Source of the DNA: Erythrobasidium yunnanense
Lineage: Eukaryota; Basidiomycota; Cystobasidiomycetes; Erythrobasidiales; Erythrobasidiaceae
Direction: 5' to 3'
Assembly: GCA_001600175.1 (NCBI GenBank)
Contig: BCJC01000004.1
Location: 682,001-746,000 of the forward strand
Length of the DNA: 64,000 bases
The notes below the pieces were generated by a model that saw only the letters and a list, made by a program, of their open reading frames with translations, was not told the origin of the DNA and ran no database searches. Numbering within the stretch: the first letter of the stretch is position 1; each line of letters begins with the position of its first letter. Of this stretch, positions 10,576 to 22,512 are shown in pieces. The position numbers and the translations under genes are program-made.

Positions 10576-12636
10576 ATGTCATCTACTACTGCACCGGGCG
10601 CGCCAGCTACAGAGTCTGCGCCAGGCGAGACGAATGCTCCCAAAGTAGAGTCATCTGTCGAGGATGTGAAGCCAACGACCGAGAGCGAGATGGCGGAAGA
10701 CAACAAGAAAGCAACTGGCGCTTCGGATGAAGACATCAAGAAAGCTGTAGATGCAAAGAAAGAAGAACAAGAAGATGATGCAGAGCCTGCGAACGAAGGC
10801 CAGAAAGAGGAAAAGATTGTCCAAGACGCCGTCAAGCAAAGTGCGCTGTCGACCGGTCGCAAGATTGTTCAAGCACTTATACTAATGCTATTTACGTCCG
10901 TACCAGTCACTTTCTACCTCTCCGATAGCAATCTTCCTTATGACAAGGTGGGCTAGGCATCTACTCGAAATTATTTGGACCACAACCTAATGACATTCGC
11001 AGTTCCTCTTCACACAAGCACAAAAGTCTCTTCCAGAGAAGGATTCACCCATGGGCACAGGCTGGATCGCACTCTCTACAATCCTAAGCTTCAAGCGAAT
11101 GCAAGAAATCATCTCAAGGTCTTCTCGCTCAGTGACCATCTGCGAGTTCGCCATCGTGAATGCTCTACGTGCTGCATACCCTTCGAGTGACGCGGATGCA
11201 CTCCTAGAGGTGTCTAGCGGAGGCGATGAAATTCGAAGAAAGAAGGAACTCGTACCTCCTAGCCAGACGGGGCAGATGGACAGAAGTGTGTATGCTAAAG
11301 GATTCCCTGAAGAAGCAGAGTCAAGCAACAAGGGTAAAGAGAATGGTGATTCAGGCAGAAGAGGTGGAAGAACCGATTATAATGTCTCGCAGCTGCAGAA
11401 GGAGCTGGAGAAGTTCTTCGGTAGCTTGGGATTAGGCAAAGTGAATGCTGTCAGAATGAGAAGAGACGATGGAAAGGGCTTCAAGGGATCAGTCTTTGTG
11501 GAGTTCGCTACGTTGGAGTCGGCAAAGGCTTTCTTGGAACTAGACCCCAAGCCGACATACCCTGGACAGTCCGAGCCTCTAGAGACAATGTCCAAGTAAG
11601 CCGCTATCGTGTATTCGTAATGGATCAAGCTAATATGGCGACGGCTTGTAGGAAAGAATACATTGATATGAAGGCCAAGGAGAAGGGCATCGCACCAGTG
11701 TATGCTGCCAACAAGGATGCATCTAAAGCAGACTCTTCAGCTCGAAGCGGCGGTACCAAGCGACCTTTCAATGCCTTCAAGGATTTTAGAAGCATAGGCG
11801 AAGATTCTGGTTCTCGAGGTGGACGGGGTGAGGAGTCGAACAAGAACGTCACTGTCTTCGTGGAGGGCAAGGAGATGGATGTGGATACCGAGACTGGAAA
11901 CTTGAAGAACCCGGAAGAACTGCAATACTCGTCTGGAAAGGTTGCCCGCTTCGAGGGCGCAAGCACCTCAGACGAGTCAGATGCCATCACTCTCAAGGTA
12001 TGTCCCTATTTCTTCGTCAAGATTAGCTCGTATAGCTGATCGTTTGCCGACTCGTAGAACAACCTGCAAAGCATACATCCTGCTGCATACGTCAACTTCG
12101 AGAAGGGGAACAGCAGCGGTATCGTTTTCTTCAAGGACCCTGTCAGCGACGAGAAGTACGAAGCCTTGCAGACTGCCAAGCTCACTCTCGGAGGATCAGA
12201 CAACGTCTTGTCCTGGACCATCATTAAAGATGACGAGGAGAAGCAGTTCCACCTCGAGAGAGCGAATAAGCGTGCCTCCATCGCGCTTGCAGACCATAAG
12301 TCCGGCAGAAGTGACGACAGGGATCGAAGAGGCGGAAACAGGGATCGCAATGGGGATAGCCGTGGTGGCCGAGGCGGTCGTGGAGGACGAGGTGGGAGAG
12401 GAAGAGGCAGAGGAGGCCGCGATGATAGGGGAGGAGACAGACGGGACGACAGAGACCGTCGAGGAGGTGGTCGGGGAGGCGATAGAGACAGAAACGAGGA
12501 GAACAGCAAGAAGCGCGAGCGTGAAGAGGATACCAAGCCGGAGGCAGCGTCACCTGCAAAAGGTAACTCAATCAGTGTGCCAAAGGTCGATTCTAGCGGG
12601 CCTGCACCAGATGCGAAGCGAGTAAAGACGGAGTAA
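10576..12636 (+). CDS. La ribonucleoprotein (Lhp1/SSB homologue) with a C-terminal RGG tail
   Basis: Exons 10576-10840, 10907-10947, 11003-11595, 11652-11997 and 12058-12636 join to 607 residues. The joined La motif reads AVKQITFYLSDSNLPYDKF, then LFTQAQKSLPE and GWIALSTILSFKRM. It recognises the UUU-OH end of Pol III transcripts. A central RRM includes VFVEFATLESAKAFLEL. A second, atypical RRM includes GIVFFKDPVSDEKYEAL. The tail is an extended Arg/Gly/Asp repeat followed by KKRERE, fitting RNA binding and nuclear import. The first intron has a clear TACTAAT branch site. The N-terminus (about 85 residues) is acidic and low in complexity. Confidence 0.88.
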
Positions 12637-12799
12637 GATCGCCTTTCCCGCTCGGCTTTCTTGGATACTGTAATATCAGATTAGATGCTTAGCGTAGCGT
12701 TGTATATTCTTGAGCTGGATATCGTGCAAGCAAACTCCATCGTTCTTCTGTCTTGTGTTCTTTCGACCTAATCTACGCGTTACCCTTCTGCATATCGCG

Positions 12800-14731
12800 A
12801 TGATGAGGGACAGCGCTACTCCTACGCCGGTATCATCGACAACGAGCAATACTGTGCGCAAGGTGCCAGACTGGCCAGGCCGTGAGCGCGCATTCTTCGA
12901 TGTTTTCGTGTGTTTTCTGACGCGAACGTCGGGCAGCGCTGGTCCAGCTCGTCAAGACGGTCCTCGAAGATGTAGATTGTGAGCAGAAGACCTACGAACT
13001 CGAATAACAATCCTGATACCCTTCCTTTGATGCCATCAAGTCGAAGAAAGCTCGACGACTCTGCTGAACCTGATAGGAAAAGGCTACAATATCACGCCGT
13101 AAGCTGATATGACGACTATACACAACTTCTATACTTCCATTAACTCACGCGAGTTGTCAAGAGCCTACATTCTTCAGCTTCTGGCAATCGTCCTCGAGCC
13201 TGAAGCCTGTGGATATGGCAAGAAAGCAGTACAAGATGACCTTAAGCAAGCAGAACCAAGGATCGCAATGCATATACTGCGCGTCGTGCTATCTAGCAAT
13301 GGCCCGCTGCCTATCCTATCTGCCTTACCGAGAATCGAGAAAGTGCGCGTGACGGAAGCAGCTCCTCAAGGCAGGACCTACACAATAGATGAAGACGATG
13401 AAGATGCATCGCTTCTGCAGAGAGCAGGTTCGCGACTGGCGGAAAGCCCCGATGTCTGGGACTTGCTACATGGCGGAAGCTTGAAATCTTCTAGATTGCG
13501 CTCGCAGGAGGAGCCATTGTCGCATCAAGTTTGGCTAGTATTGGAGTATCTTGTCAAGGTGTGGCAGGCTGAAAGTCTCCTACATCCGCCAATCGGTATG
13601 TCAAGCATGCTAAGTCAATCGAGGCGACAGCTGCTAAGCACTTCTACTTAGCGAAAGCCCGATGGTCTCCGTCCCTCCTGACTCAGATTGCTCATCCTGT
13701 GTTTGGGCCGGCTAGCGATGTCAGGCGCATACTCGACATCGTGCTGGAACCGTTCAGTTCTGCTCAGGCAGACGATATCGAGGTCTTGCAGCGATGTGAG
13801 GTGGCTATGGACCTTTGTAACCTGGTATGTTATACCTTTCGCTCTCCCGAGCTTTTTCTGACATTGTATAATGCAGCTCGCAGATTTGGCAATTGCAGGC
13901 AAGCTAGACTTGCTGAGCTTGGTGACTCAGCTAGCCGAAAGGCTCAAGGAAGCCAGACTACAGACCTTCAAGGAGTTCTTAACCGTAAGTCGCTCACATA
14001 ATGATGCCTTAACCAGGGCTGACTCTGAAATGCAGGTTTTGCTGAACGACCGGCCCGGCATCAAGATTCGTGTCCTTGCCAAGTACCTCGAGAATTATTC
14101 GGCTCCCTATCCACCACCAGTCACGATCAACAACCTCGAAGACGTGCCGACCGACGATGATATCATCTTCGTTTCCTCATCGCAGGGCGGGCCGCCAACA
14201 ACGCCAGTCCGGAAGCCACTGTCCCAGCAGAGTAACTTCAGCAAATCTTCGACCGCTTCCAGTCGTCCTCAACCTATTCCTTCCGCCGAAAAGCATAAGC
14301 ATAAGAGCAGCAAATCATCGAGCTCTTCTGCGTCGCAATCGGATCCTCTCACGCTCAGTCCACGCAAAGCTGTCTCAAGATACCTCTCTCGCATTCCTCG
14401 CGAGATAGCAGCAGCGGAAAGCGGAGATGATCGCCCAAAGAAGCGGATACCGTCAAGAGCAGTGACAGATGATGCCGCAGCCGGGCCAAAACCTTCAGCT
14501 ATGAATGCAGAAATCAAGTTCTCACATGTCAAGTTGGAGATGCTTGGTATTTATGCACAAGCAGCAGAGGCGAATGGGCAGACCGAGAAATGGAAATCGA
14601 TCTTGGAGAGCGGCAAGGTGATGGCTGCACTCAGAGCTGGAAGAACACAACTTATAGGGGCATATGCAAAGCCAAGTCAGATAGTCGAGCTTGAAGCGTT
14701 GGAAGACCTGAGAATACGCTATCTCATCTAG
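12800..14731 (+). CDS. Unidentified helical protein, 530 residues
   Basis: Seven exons (12800-12881, 12937-12978, 13041-13098, 13162-13595, 13652-13824, 13877-13984, 14036-14731) give one frame. The first 300 residues look like packed helices (TLLNLIGKGYNI, AYILQLLAIVLEPEACGYG, MHILRVVLSSNGPLPILSAL, VWLVLEYLVKVWQAE). A Ser/Lys-rich linker with several SP sites follows, and a helical C-terminal segment (KLEMLGIYAQAAEANGQTEKW) ends the protein. I recognise no family. The 13098/13162 junction is the least certain splice. Confidence 0.5.
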
Positions 14732-14837
14732 TCGGCTAAGGACGGTATGTCTTTCGAGATCGAGAGATCGCTATCTGGATACAGGGTAGTAAGAGGTTCA
14801 GATCTATATGAGCCGCAGAAGGGCTTGGCTTCCTCCT

Positions 14838-16029
14838 CTATACAACGGTTCCATGAGCGTAAGATGGAGGCTTGTGTGGAAGATCGTCAATCTCCTCTAC
14901 ATCGGTCTTGATAGTCACTACACCCTTTCCAGATCTGCTTCTATGGATGTTAGAAGCCGGCAAAGGGCTCGCAGCTCGTCTCTCTACCGTCTCAGACAGC
15001 GATGGCCTGGAAACAGCTGCATGTGGAGACATGTAGAATCCCAGATCTGCAGCACCTCCAGCGGTATTATAGTTTCCAAGACCAAGAGAACTCTTCGACA
15101 TAGCAGCGGGAGCAGGGAAGCCGATGTTCATCGGGGCAGGATAGGAGATATGAGGGTCTACGCCCTTGCCTTTCTTCTGCTTCGACGAGGAATTGGTCGG
15201 AAGGATATCGCGCTTGCTCTTATCGGTGACGAAGACGGACCGTGTCTCTCGAGCTGAGCTGCCAGCAATTACGCCGAGCAGTACATTCAAGAAACCCATG
15301 ATGAACAAGATCCAAGCAGAAGTCATGGCGAAGTTTGCAACGCTGTGTAAGGTCAAGTTAGCACTCGTCGGCTTAGATGGACCTCGACGAACTTACTCGG
15401 CACTCAAGACGCTGGTTGCGATCCACATCATAGCGGCACCCAGAAAGCCAAGCGATGCATCTTCTGACAGAGGAGGAAAGTTGCGAAGGTAGAAGTTGTA
15501 GATAGCAGGGATAGGGAGTGATATCTCGGACACAAGCAAGAAGAAGAGAACGAGGACTGTCAAGCGCACGAAATCAGCTTCACCCTCCGGCCCATTCTCT
15601 TCTAAAGCATGACTGACCATTCAAGAAACGAAAGAAAGTCGAGAAGAAGATTCCTCCTGCATGATCTGGAACCGTGGTATTCATAACGTAGCCGCACAGA
15701 TCTGGTCGAAGGACGGTGCTGTTGGTCAAGGCGGCCGAAGCTTCTTCATCATGGCGCAACTTGACATCGGCTGCATAGCCCTGAATGTTCCTGATGTTAT
15801 CAACTAATGATCAGCACACAACCACATCCGGCTTCTGCTGCTATCTTCCTCACCTGACCATCTCCCAGATCTCCGCGCTGATAACAAGAAGCATGGCGAC
15901 TATGCCGACGATACGAATGATGGTGATGAGAACGAAACGAATCACTTTCGGGACGAAGCTGTCGATGCACGTCAGCAACGTCTACGCTGAAGAACTTCGA
16001 TAGACATACAAAGCTTTGAGGCTGAACAT
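14838..16029 (-). CDS. Conserved fungal four-helix membrane protein of unknown function
   Basis: Exons 16029-16010, 15958-15854, 15790-15618, 15556-15397 and 15342-14838 join to 320 residues. Four hydrophobic helices can be seen: around IRFVLITIIRIVGIVAMLLV, VLVLFFLLVSEISLPIPAI, LGFLGAAMMWIATSVLS and AWILFIMGFLNVLLGVIAG. A loop between the first two holds LRPDLCGYVMNTTVPDHAGG, a block I associate with uncharacterised fungal membrane proteins. The cytoplasmic C-terminal third is Ser-rich and polar, ending in KPPSYAHGTVV. Confidence 0.6.
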
Positions 16030-16323
16030 ATTGATAGAATGGGCGACCTGCGCGGGTGATTATGTGTTGGAAACGATGATGCTTTGCAGTACTGATGCGA
16101 GTGCTGAGCGATGGGAGGGCTAACGATCAACGTAGCCTGGAATTGGGTATGAAAACGATTGAGGAAAAAGTATTTGAAGAAGGAAGAACGAGAAAAAGCA
16201 AGAGAACAATCTATCTCGACGCCATGGCGTAAGGCGTACAGTACTTTGGACACAGTGCTTTTCACAGTCGGCGTCAAAAGTGGCGTTGACAAAGCGCACA
16301 GACCGCCTTTTTGATGGCTCTCA

Positions 16324-16350
16324 AAGAGGCCGATGTTTGAAAGGCCTCTT
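16324..16350. repeat. Perfect 8-bp inverted repeat (hairpin) in the 16.0-16.55 kb spacer
   Basis: AAGAGGCC and GGCCTCTT flank an 11-base loop. The spacer 16030-16554 lies between the start of the four-helix protein gene and the end of the permease gene, both on the minus strand, so it holds one promoter and one 3' end. I see no other structure in it. Confidence 0.45.
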
Positions 16351-16554
16351 CAAGCGCCTCTCCTCGACGGTCTGTACGTCATGTCGGTGCTGAAAGCAGA
16401 TGCCCCAGCTTACGAGCTCCATTCGCTGTCAGTGGTCAGCGCTTCAATCAGCTTATCGATATTGGGACGAAGTTATGGGTATTACTAGGTGTTGGGATTG
16501 ACTATGTACGATTTGCAGCTATTTACTACGCTCGACTCTTCCCATATTGCGGAT

Positions 16555-18612
16555 TTACTGGACATGCTGCACGCTAACAACAGGCTTCTCTTTCTCGAAA
16601 GCCGTAGGCGCCGAAGCACCAATCGCATCATAGTCAATGACTTCTCCTCTCTGAGCTCCATATCTAGCCAGCGCAAGCAGCCCATCGATATCTTTCGGCC
16701 CAGTGTAATGCTTCTTCCCTTGCAGCTGCCACGTCAAGCCGCAAATACCCAAGATGAGGAAGATGACGCAGACGACGTAGTTCATGCTGAGAGCGGTAAC
16801 GGGAATGAAGGGCGGGAAGAGGAAGAAGACAGAAGTGAAGATCACGAAGAGCACGGCCAAAGTATTGATTAGGTAGCCAAACTTTCCAAGTCGGAAGCGG
16901 CGCTGAGGATAGCCTGGTACATCGAGAATATCTCTTCCTCGCCAAATGAGAATACCGACTGTACGGAGGAGAGTCAGCTGACGCCGAAAACTGGTTTTAG
17001 CGCTATAGAGACTTACTGGGAATGCCATACGAGATGTTCAAGAAGACAACAGAAGAACTGAGAATGGCATTAAGGGCAGATGTACTTCCGATGTAGATAG
17101 CTCCAAAAGCGATGGGAATCGCGCTCGCTACGATAATCGAGACGAGCGGGACATCTAGGCCTCTTGCTACTTTCGATAGGGGTTTCGAGAAGGGTAGACC
17201 GTTATCTCTTGCGAAAGACCACGTTACGCGGGAAGCTGCTGTCACAGCGCCCGTGCATGCGAAGAACTGGCAGCCGATGCAGAGCACCTGTAAGCATGTT
17301 GCGCCTGCTCGATTCGAGGTTGCTTGGTAGTACGCCTCGAGGAGAGCACCGTTGGGCGAAGTAAGGAGAGCGTTATAGTCGGAAAGGGAGAAGAGGAGGG
17401 CAGTAAGGTATGAGAAGCCAGAGAATGCACCAATACCGATGGCCATGACCATTGCGATTGGGCAGTTCCATTCAGGGTGAGGTACCTCCTCTGCCAAATG
17501 CATGACACTATCGAAAGCCGTCAAGGCGAAAGCTGATTGCAGTAGGCCCAGAATCCAGGAGACACCGGTAGGCCAGCCAGTCTCGCTGATTGTCGTCCTG
17601 AAGACGAATTCTGCTGGCTGATAGTGATCTTTGCCGGTCACTACCACTGTAATGATAGTCATAACCATTCCCGTCAGGGACCAGAAGAGGGCTGTCGTAT
17701 TTAAGGCTGGAAGAGCTCGGACTCCGAAAGTGTTTATTAATGCGGCCATCACGACCCATGCTGCGTACACTACGTAGATTAACCATCTGTTGACGGTAAA
17801 TTCCGGATGCCAGAGTGCCACAAGACCGGTAATGAGTTGTCCAGCTAGGGAGCCGTTGGTGCCTACAGTCATTCAGTCAGTGTCATCCGTGAGCATCGTA
17901 TGCGCTTGTCTCGAACTGGACATACCAACTAAAGCCCACCATCCTGATTGGAACATGCGAGATCAGCTGGGCTCTTGATTGAGGGATAGGCTCGCTTACC
18001 TGCACACGTGAACCATCCATCAATCCAAGCTGCCAAAGGTGCCCATTTTGGTGTAGAAAGCAGGGCAGAGAAGTGGTCTAAAAATACGTGGGGTAAGAGC
18101 GATAAGATGGTCAGTTTTCCCGGACGGAAGACAGCTCGTACAGGACGAAGGGAGCCTACATTGCCCTCCAACAGTAGGGTATACTGCACACATCTCTCCC
18201 AGAGATGCAGCCATGCAGAAAGTCAGGAATCCCGATACGAACATGCCTGGAAAGCCCGCTGAAGTCAGAGTTTCTGGGCAATGAACATGTGGAGAGAGTA
18301 TAGCATACCATAGAGGGCAGCTGTAGGTCCTCCAGAAGGAATGACGAGTGATAAGGAAGCTGCAGCAGCCTGATTACCCGAAGCGGACAATGTCAGTTTG
18401 GATTGCCTCGACTTCGCTGGAAGACAGACGGACCGTCCATGTATTCAAGATGGCGAATGCAAGACCTGTATGTATAATGCGCAGTCAGTTTCATCTGCCT
18501 CTCTCGATAGTCCGGGCCATCCGGGTAAAGGCTTTGACCCACCTAGCAGTGACAGGAGGGAGAATCCTCTATTGAGCTGCTGCTCTGTCGCTCCATGCTT
18601 GACGCCGTTCAT
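16555..18612 (-). CDS. APC-superfamily amino-acid/GABA/choline-type permease
   Basis: Eight exons (18612-18543, 18465-18434, 18369-18309, 18246-18160, 18077-18000, 17943-17926, 17862-17017, 16958-16555) give 531 residues with about twelve membrane helices. The N-terminal signature is NRGFSLLSLLGLAFAILNTW, then SLVIPSGGPT, SLGEMCAVYPTVGGQYHF and WAPLAAWIDGWFTCAGWWAL, as in the fungal GABA/choline permease branch. Later blocks are AFDSVMHLAEEVPHPEWNCP, TWSFARDNGLPFSK and WRGRDILDVPGY. Exons 2 and 6 are only 32 and 18 bases. An in-frame stop lies directly upstream of the chosen ATG. Substrate cannot be told from sequence. Confidence 0.85.
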
Positions 18613-19018
18613 CGTCGTTTATCGGATGGGTTATCGCAGAGGAAAGAGAAGAGCAGAAAGTCCAGAGCTGTCAACCGCTTCCCCAATTTAGACGGGCACT
18701 GAGTGCTCCCGGAGAGCGGGGCCCGTTGCGGCTCGATCACCCACGTGATCTATCCTATCCAGGCACAAACTCATCCTCTCTTTCTTTATCATTTCATGTT
18801 TCCATGGGATTCGCTTCTTGCCTTCCTTCCAATCACTTGACAAATAGAGAGATGAACTACACGGGAGGCAAGAGAAATACTATCATCGGGACAGCAAGGA
18901 GAACTCAGTATGGGAAGCAGACTGCAGAGAGGGAAGAGAGAGGAAAGAGAGCAGAGATGGAGATGAAGAGGGCAGTAGCCAGAGCAAGAGCAGCTGCTGG
19001 AGCCAGCTTACAGGGAGA
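18613..19018. promoter_or_regulatory. Divergent intergenic region between the permease and the acidic-protein gene
   Basis: This stretch of 406 bases separates two outward-facing starts, so it should hold both promoters. The right half is purine-rich (repeated AGAGAG/GGAAGAG on the plus strand). No clear TATA box or known binding site is seen. Confidence 0.35.
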
Positions 19019-19915
19019 ATGGACGCACGGTCCTGCCAGAATCAAGCCGCCTTCGACATCCTCAAACGCAACATCGTCCAAAAGATATGCGACATGCTCA
19101 TCGAAGATTGGTGCTTCAGCATTCAGAAGTGAGGGTTTATGGACGGCGCGCTCACTGATAATATGAGCGTTCACTTGCTAACAACTCGTAACCCAGACGC
19201 GACAAGCAAGAATGGCCTCGACGAACGTAAACGGATGCTTCTCCAGTCCGATAACTGGAACATCATCAAGCCCCAAGCTCCATCTCATCATACATCGTCT
19301 TCGTCTGCACAGGCCCCTTCAAATCGCAGACAGAATCAAGCAGTCAGCATCAAGCACGATATCCGCAAGTATGATTGTATACAGACCTACTCGTATGCAC
19401 AAAGCAATCTCTTCCTCCCTTCATCATCCTACGCACGTACACAAGCAGCAGATAGCAGCACGAGCCTGCCAGACAGTCCGATGATCCAGGACAAAGACGA
19501 CGAAGACATCACAGCTTATTCCTCTTCGGATGACGAGGATGCTGATACTACGCATGCTGGAAACTCGAGTACTGCACTACACAACCTTTCTACACAAGCT
19601 CAGATCGATGACGACGAGATTCTGTCGGACGATAGTGATATCGACCTCTCTTTCCTGGACGCTAAATCTGCTCGTGCCTCATCATCATCTAAGCCAAGCT
19701 CCACCTCATCAAACAGTACACAACACGCCTCGAAACCCTCGTCACATACAAAAACTTGTAATCCCGAACTTCAGTTCCTTCCTTCACCTTACAAATACTA
19801 CAAACATATATCTGAGCTACAAATGTCGCCTGTCAAGCTGGCATACCGCCATCCTTGTCTCACTTCGGATGCAAATGTGCCTTTCTGTTACAGCAGAGAG
19901 ACTGGGTTAGCGTGA
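19019..19915 (+). CDS. Unidentified Ser-rich acidic protein, 272 residues
   Basis: Two exons (19019-19128 and 19207-19915) join in frame. The N-terminus is a short amphipathic helix (FDILKRNIVQKICDMLIEDW) that runs across the intron. The rest is Ser/Thr/Gln/Asp-rich, with acidic clusters (SSSDDEDADT, DDDEILSDDSDIDLSFL) that look like casein-kinase-2 sites. A small ordered-looking end has PYKYYKHISELQMSPVK. I do not recognise it. The start codon and the acceptor at 19207 are inferred only from frame continuity. Confidence 0.4.
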
Positions 19916-20298
19916 CGCATGGAAGGAATCGAGTAAAGGCTTCGAGCAAAGGAACAGTATAATGGTCAATTATTGGGAAAAGTGAAGCGATACTTTGGTG
20001 GCCTATTCTATCGTCTACAAACGAGTGCAACCTTCAGTATCCAAAAACACCGCCTGTAGCTAATATCTATATCTCTGAGTGCAACGAACGTCACAAATAC
20101 GCGTCTTTGGTACAGCGGGCTTAGCGGAGGTACCTTGGAAATTCACGTGCTGTAAATACGTTTTGACGAAAATGACGCTTTTCAGATGAAATCCCTTCTC
20201 CTGAAGGCTCTTCTTTGTCTGACTACTTCTTTCACTAGCTACCTTTCCTTCTGTTCCCTTCCATTGCAGGCAGATATCTTGCGGCTCTCGCCCTCTTT
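19916..20298. other. Intergenic region upstream of the NDH-2 gene
   Basis: These 383 bases hold the 3' end of the acidic-protein gene and the promoter and leader of the NADH dehydrogenase gene. The last 100 bases are pyrimidine-rich. An ORF from 20186 overlaps the NDH-2 start in another frame and has no homology that I can see. Confidence 0.3.
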
Positions 20299-22039
20299 AT
20301 GGCTTCTCTCCAGTGCGAAGTCGCGCTCTGCCGGTTGTCGGCGAGACAATCCAAGAAGTGCACTGGCTTTCCTGGCAGACTTCAACCCCTTGCGGGGCCT
20401 TCGTCAAGAAATGGTAGAGCAAGACTCTTCAGCAATTCTCCCATCTCTGCGAAAGAAAGACTTATAATATGTGGATCTGGATGGGGAGGTTACAGGGTGC
20501 TACAGAGCATAGACAAGAAGCGCTACGACGTGACTGTAATTTCGCCCAATGCCTACTTCAATTTCACTCCTCTTCTCGCCTCTACGGCTGTTGGGACGTT
20601 GGAGTTCAGATGCGCGACAGAGCCTGTTAGACGTTATGGACGACAGATAAACTACCATCAAGCATGGGCGGACAACATCGACATCAAGAAGAAGCAGATC
20701 CTGTGCACTCCCTCCACTCGACCTCTTCCCGCTGCTCTACCTTCTGGAAATCAAGAGAATACAGATGGGAAAGACAACTTTGTAGTGCCGTATGATAAGC
20801 TCGTCATAGCTGTAGGAGCATATTCACAGACTTTTGGGACGGAAGGAGTGAAAGAGCATGGGACGTTCTTGAAGGACGTCAGTGACGCAAGGCGGATAAG
20901 AATGAGGGTGCTGGAGTGCTTTGAGCAAGCTTCGCAACCGACACTTACGGACGTACAAAGGAGAGGCCTGCTCCATTTCGCCTGTGTTGGCGGAGGTCCG
21001 ACTTCTATCGAATTTGCGGCCGAGTTGCACGGTAAGTATAGACTGCAGATTCAGTCGAGCAGAGCTCACATGAGCGTATCTGCTAGACTTGATCACGTCC
21101 GACATCCCTCGAGCGTACCCTGGGCTAGATAAGCTAGCATCCATCACTGTATATGAAGGTAAGGCTGATCCCGAGACATTTAATCACAATAGTCAGTACT
21201 GACAGCTGCTCTTACAGTCTCAGACAAGATCCTCGGAAGCTTTGACTCACAACTACAGAATTACGCGTCTGAGCGGTTCCGAAGAGAAGGCATAACCATC
21301 AAGCCGCAGCATCACGTCGAGAGAGTGGAAGCGGTAGGTATTCCTTCGCTCTGCATGCAAGGGATGAAGATCCTGACACAGTCTCTTGAAGGGTAAACTA
21401 TTCATCAAGGAAGAAGGAGAAGGTGAGTTGTGGCATCCTTGTTCAGACCATAGCTTACGTCCATGACTAGTTCCTTTCGGATTGCTTGTGTGGAGGTGAG
21501 CCGGACATGCTGATAATCTGGTCCCATCGCTAATTGTGCAATGCAGTACCGGACTAGCGCTCAACCCTCTCGTCGAAGCTTTGGAAGGGGTCGAGAAGAC
21601 GAAGAAAGCTCTTCTAACGGACGGCAAGCTGCATCTCTTAGACGCATCGGGCAAGCCACTACCAGATGTCTGGGCCATTGGTGACTGTGCGACCGTGAAA
21701 GATGTCGATCCTCTTCCAGCTACCGCCCAAGTAGCCAACCAGAAAGCAGCCTACACGACGAAGACCCTGAATGCGATAGCGAAAGGAAGAGCTGCCCCGG
21801 AAGACGCATTCGCATTCAATAATAGAGGATCTTTGGCTTATATCGGAAACTGGAAGGCGCTGTATTCGAAGGGCGAAGGAGAAAACATGTCGGGAGCAGC
21901 TGCATTTGTCCTCTGGCGAAGCGCATACTTCGCGACGACCTTGAGCATCCGTAACAAGTGGGTTAATGAGATCGAAGACTGGTTTCCCGCTGATGTCTTC
22001 ATTCTCGCAGAATTCTTGTCCCCTTCTACTGGTGCTTGA
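20299..22039 (+). CDS. Alternative (type II) NADH:ubiquinone oxidoreductase, mitochondrial
   Basis: Exons 20299-21031, 21087-21158, 21218-21333, 21392-21422, 21471-21495 and 21547-22039 join to 489 residues. The first 50 residues are Arg/Ser-rich with almost no acidic residues, as in a mitochondrial presequence. The FAD site is LIICGSGWGGYRV (glycines near 59-64), and the NADH site is HFACVGGGPTSIEFAAELH. The block DVWAIGDCATVKDVDPLPATAQVANQKA and the C-terminal membrane helix region (LYSKGEGENMSGAAAFVLWR) are typical of NDH-2. The enzyme passes electrons from NADH to ubiquinone without pumping protons. No EF-hand insert is present. Two exons are under 32 bases. Confidence 0.9.
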
Positions 22040-22512
22040 ACTGGCTTTTCGGAAGAGACGTTACCCGATTCTAAAGCAAGTAGATAAGCAAAGTATGCAT
22101 TCCGTAGGTAGTCATCGTCACCCCACTCAGTCGTTAAGCAGTGCTGTGTAGTTTTCACTTGCAAATATAGACATGGTCTCGTCATGAGCATTCAATCCCG
22201 CTAGTCTGACCAGGCTGATTCAGACCTTCGTCAGGCTGCTTCAGGCGCTTGCTCAGCTGATAGCCCACAGCGTAGGCATTGTCAGGCCAGCCTGCAATTG
22301 ATTGGACCAAGCTTTGCCGGACGCGACTTTTCCTACTTTGACAGGACATCCGACCTTCGGCCTGCGATCGTATACGCTGCAATGTGTACTGTGTAGCTTT
22401 CCGTAGCTGTGGCTAGTGACGGCCGCCCGAAAAGAGGGGTCTATCTTCTCGCAAAAGAGTTCGCTTGAAGCAGAGCTGTGATCTTTCAGCTTATCCGATA
22501 CCTATCAGAAAA
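22040..22512. other. Intergenic region upstream of chorismate mutase
   Basis: These 473 bases have no credible ORF. Between about 22206 and 22295 the tetra- to heptamer CAGGCTG/TCAGGC recurs several times (CCAGGCTG, TCAGGCTG, TTCAGGCG, TCAGGCCAGCCTG), giving a short degenerate repeat patch with one small inverted repeat. Function unknown. Confidence 0.3.

Noticed and set aside
12006-12536. Minus-strand Arg/Ser/Pro-rich ORF of 176 codons opposite the La gene
   Set aside because: It is the complement of the La RGG repeat, a usual source of long spurious frames.
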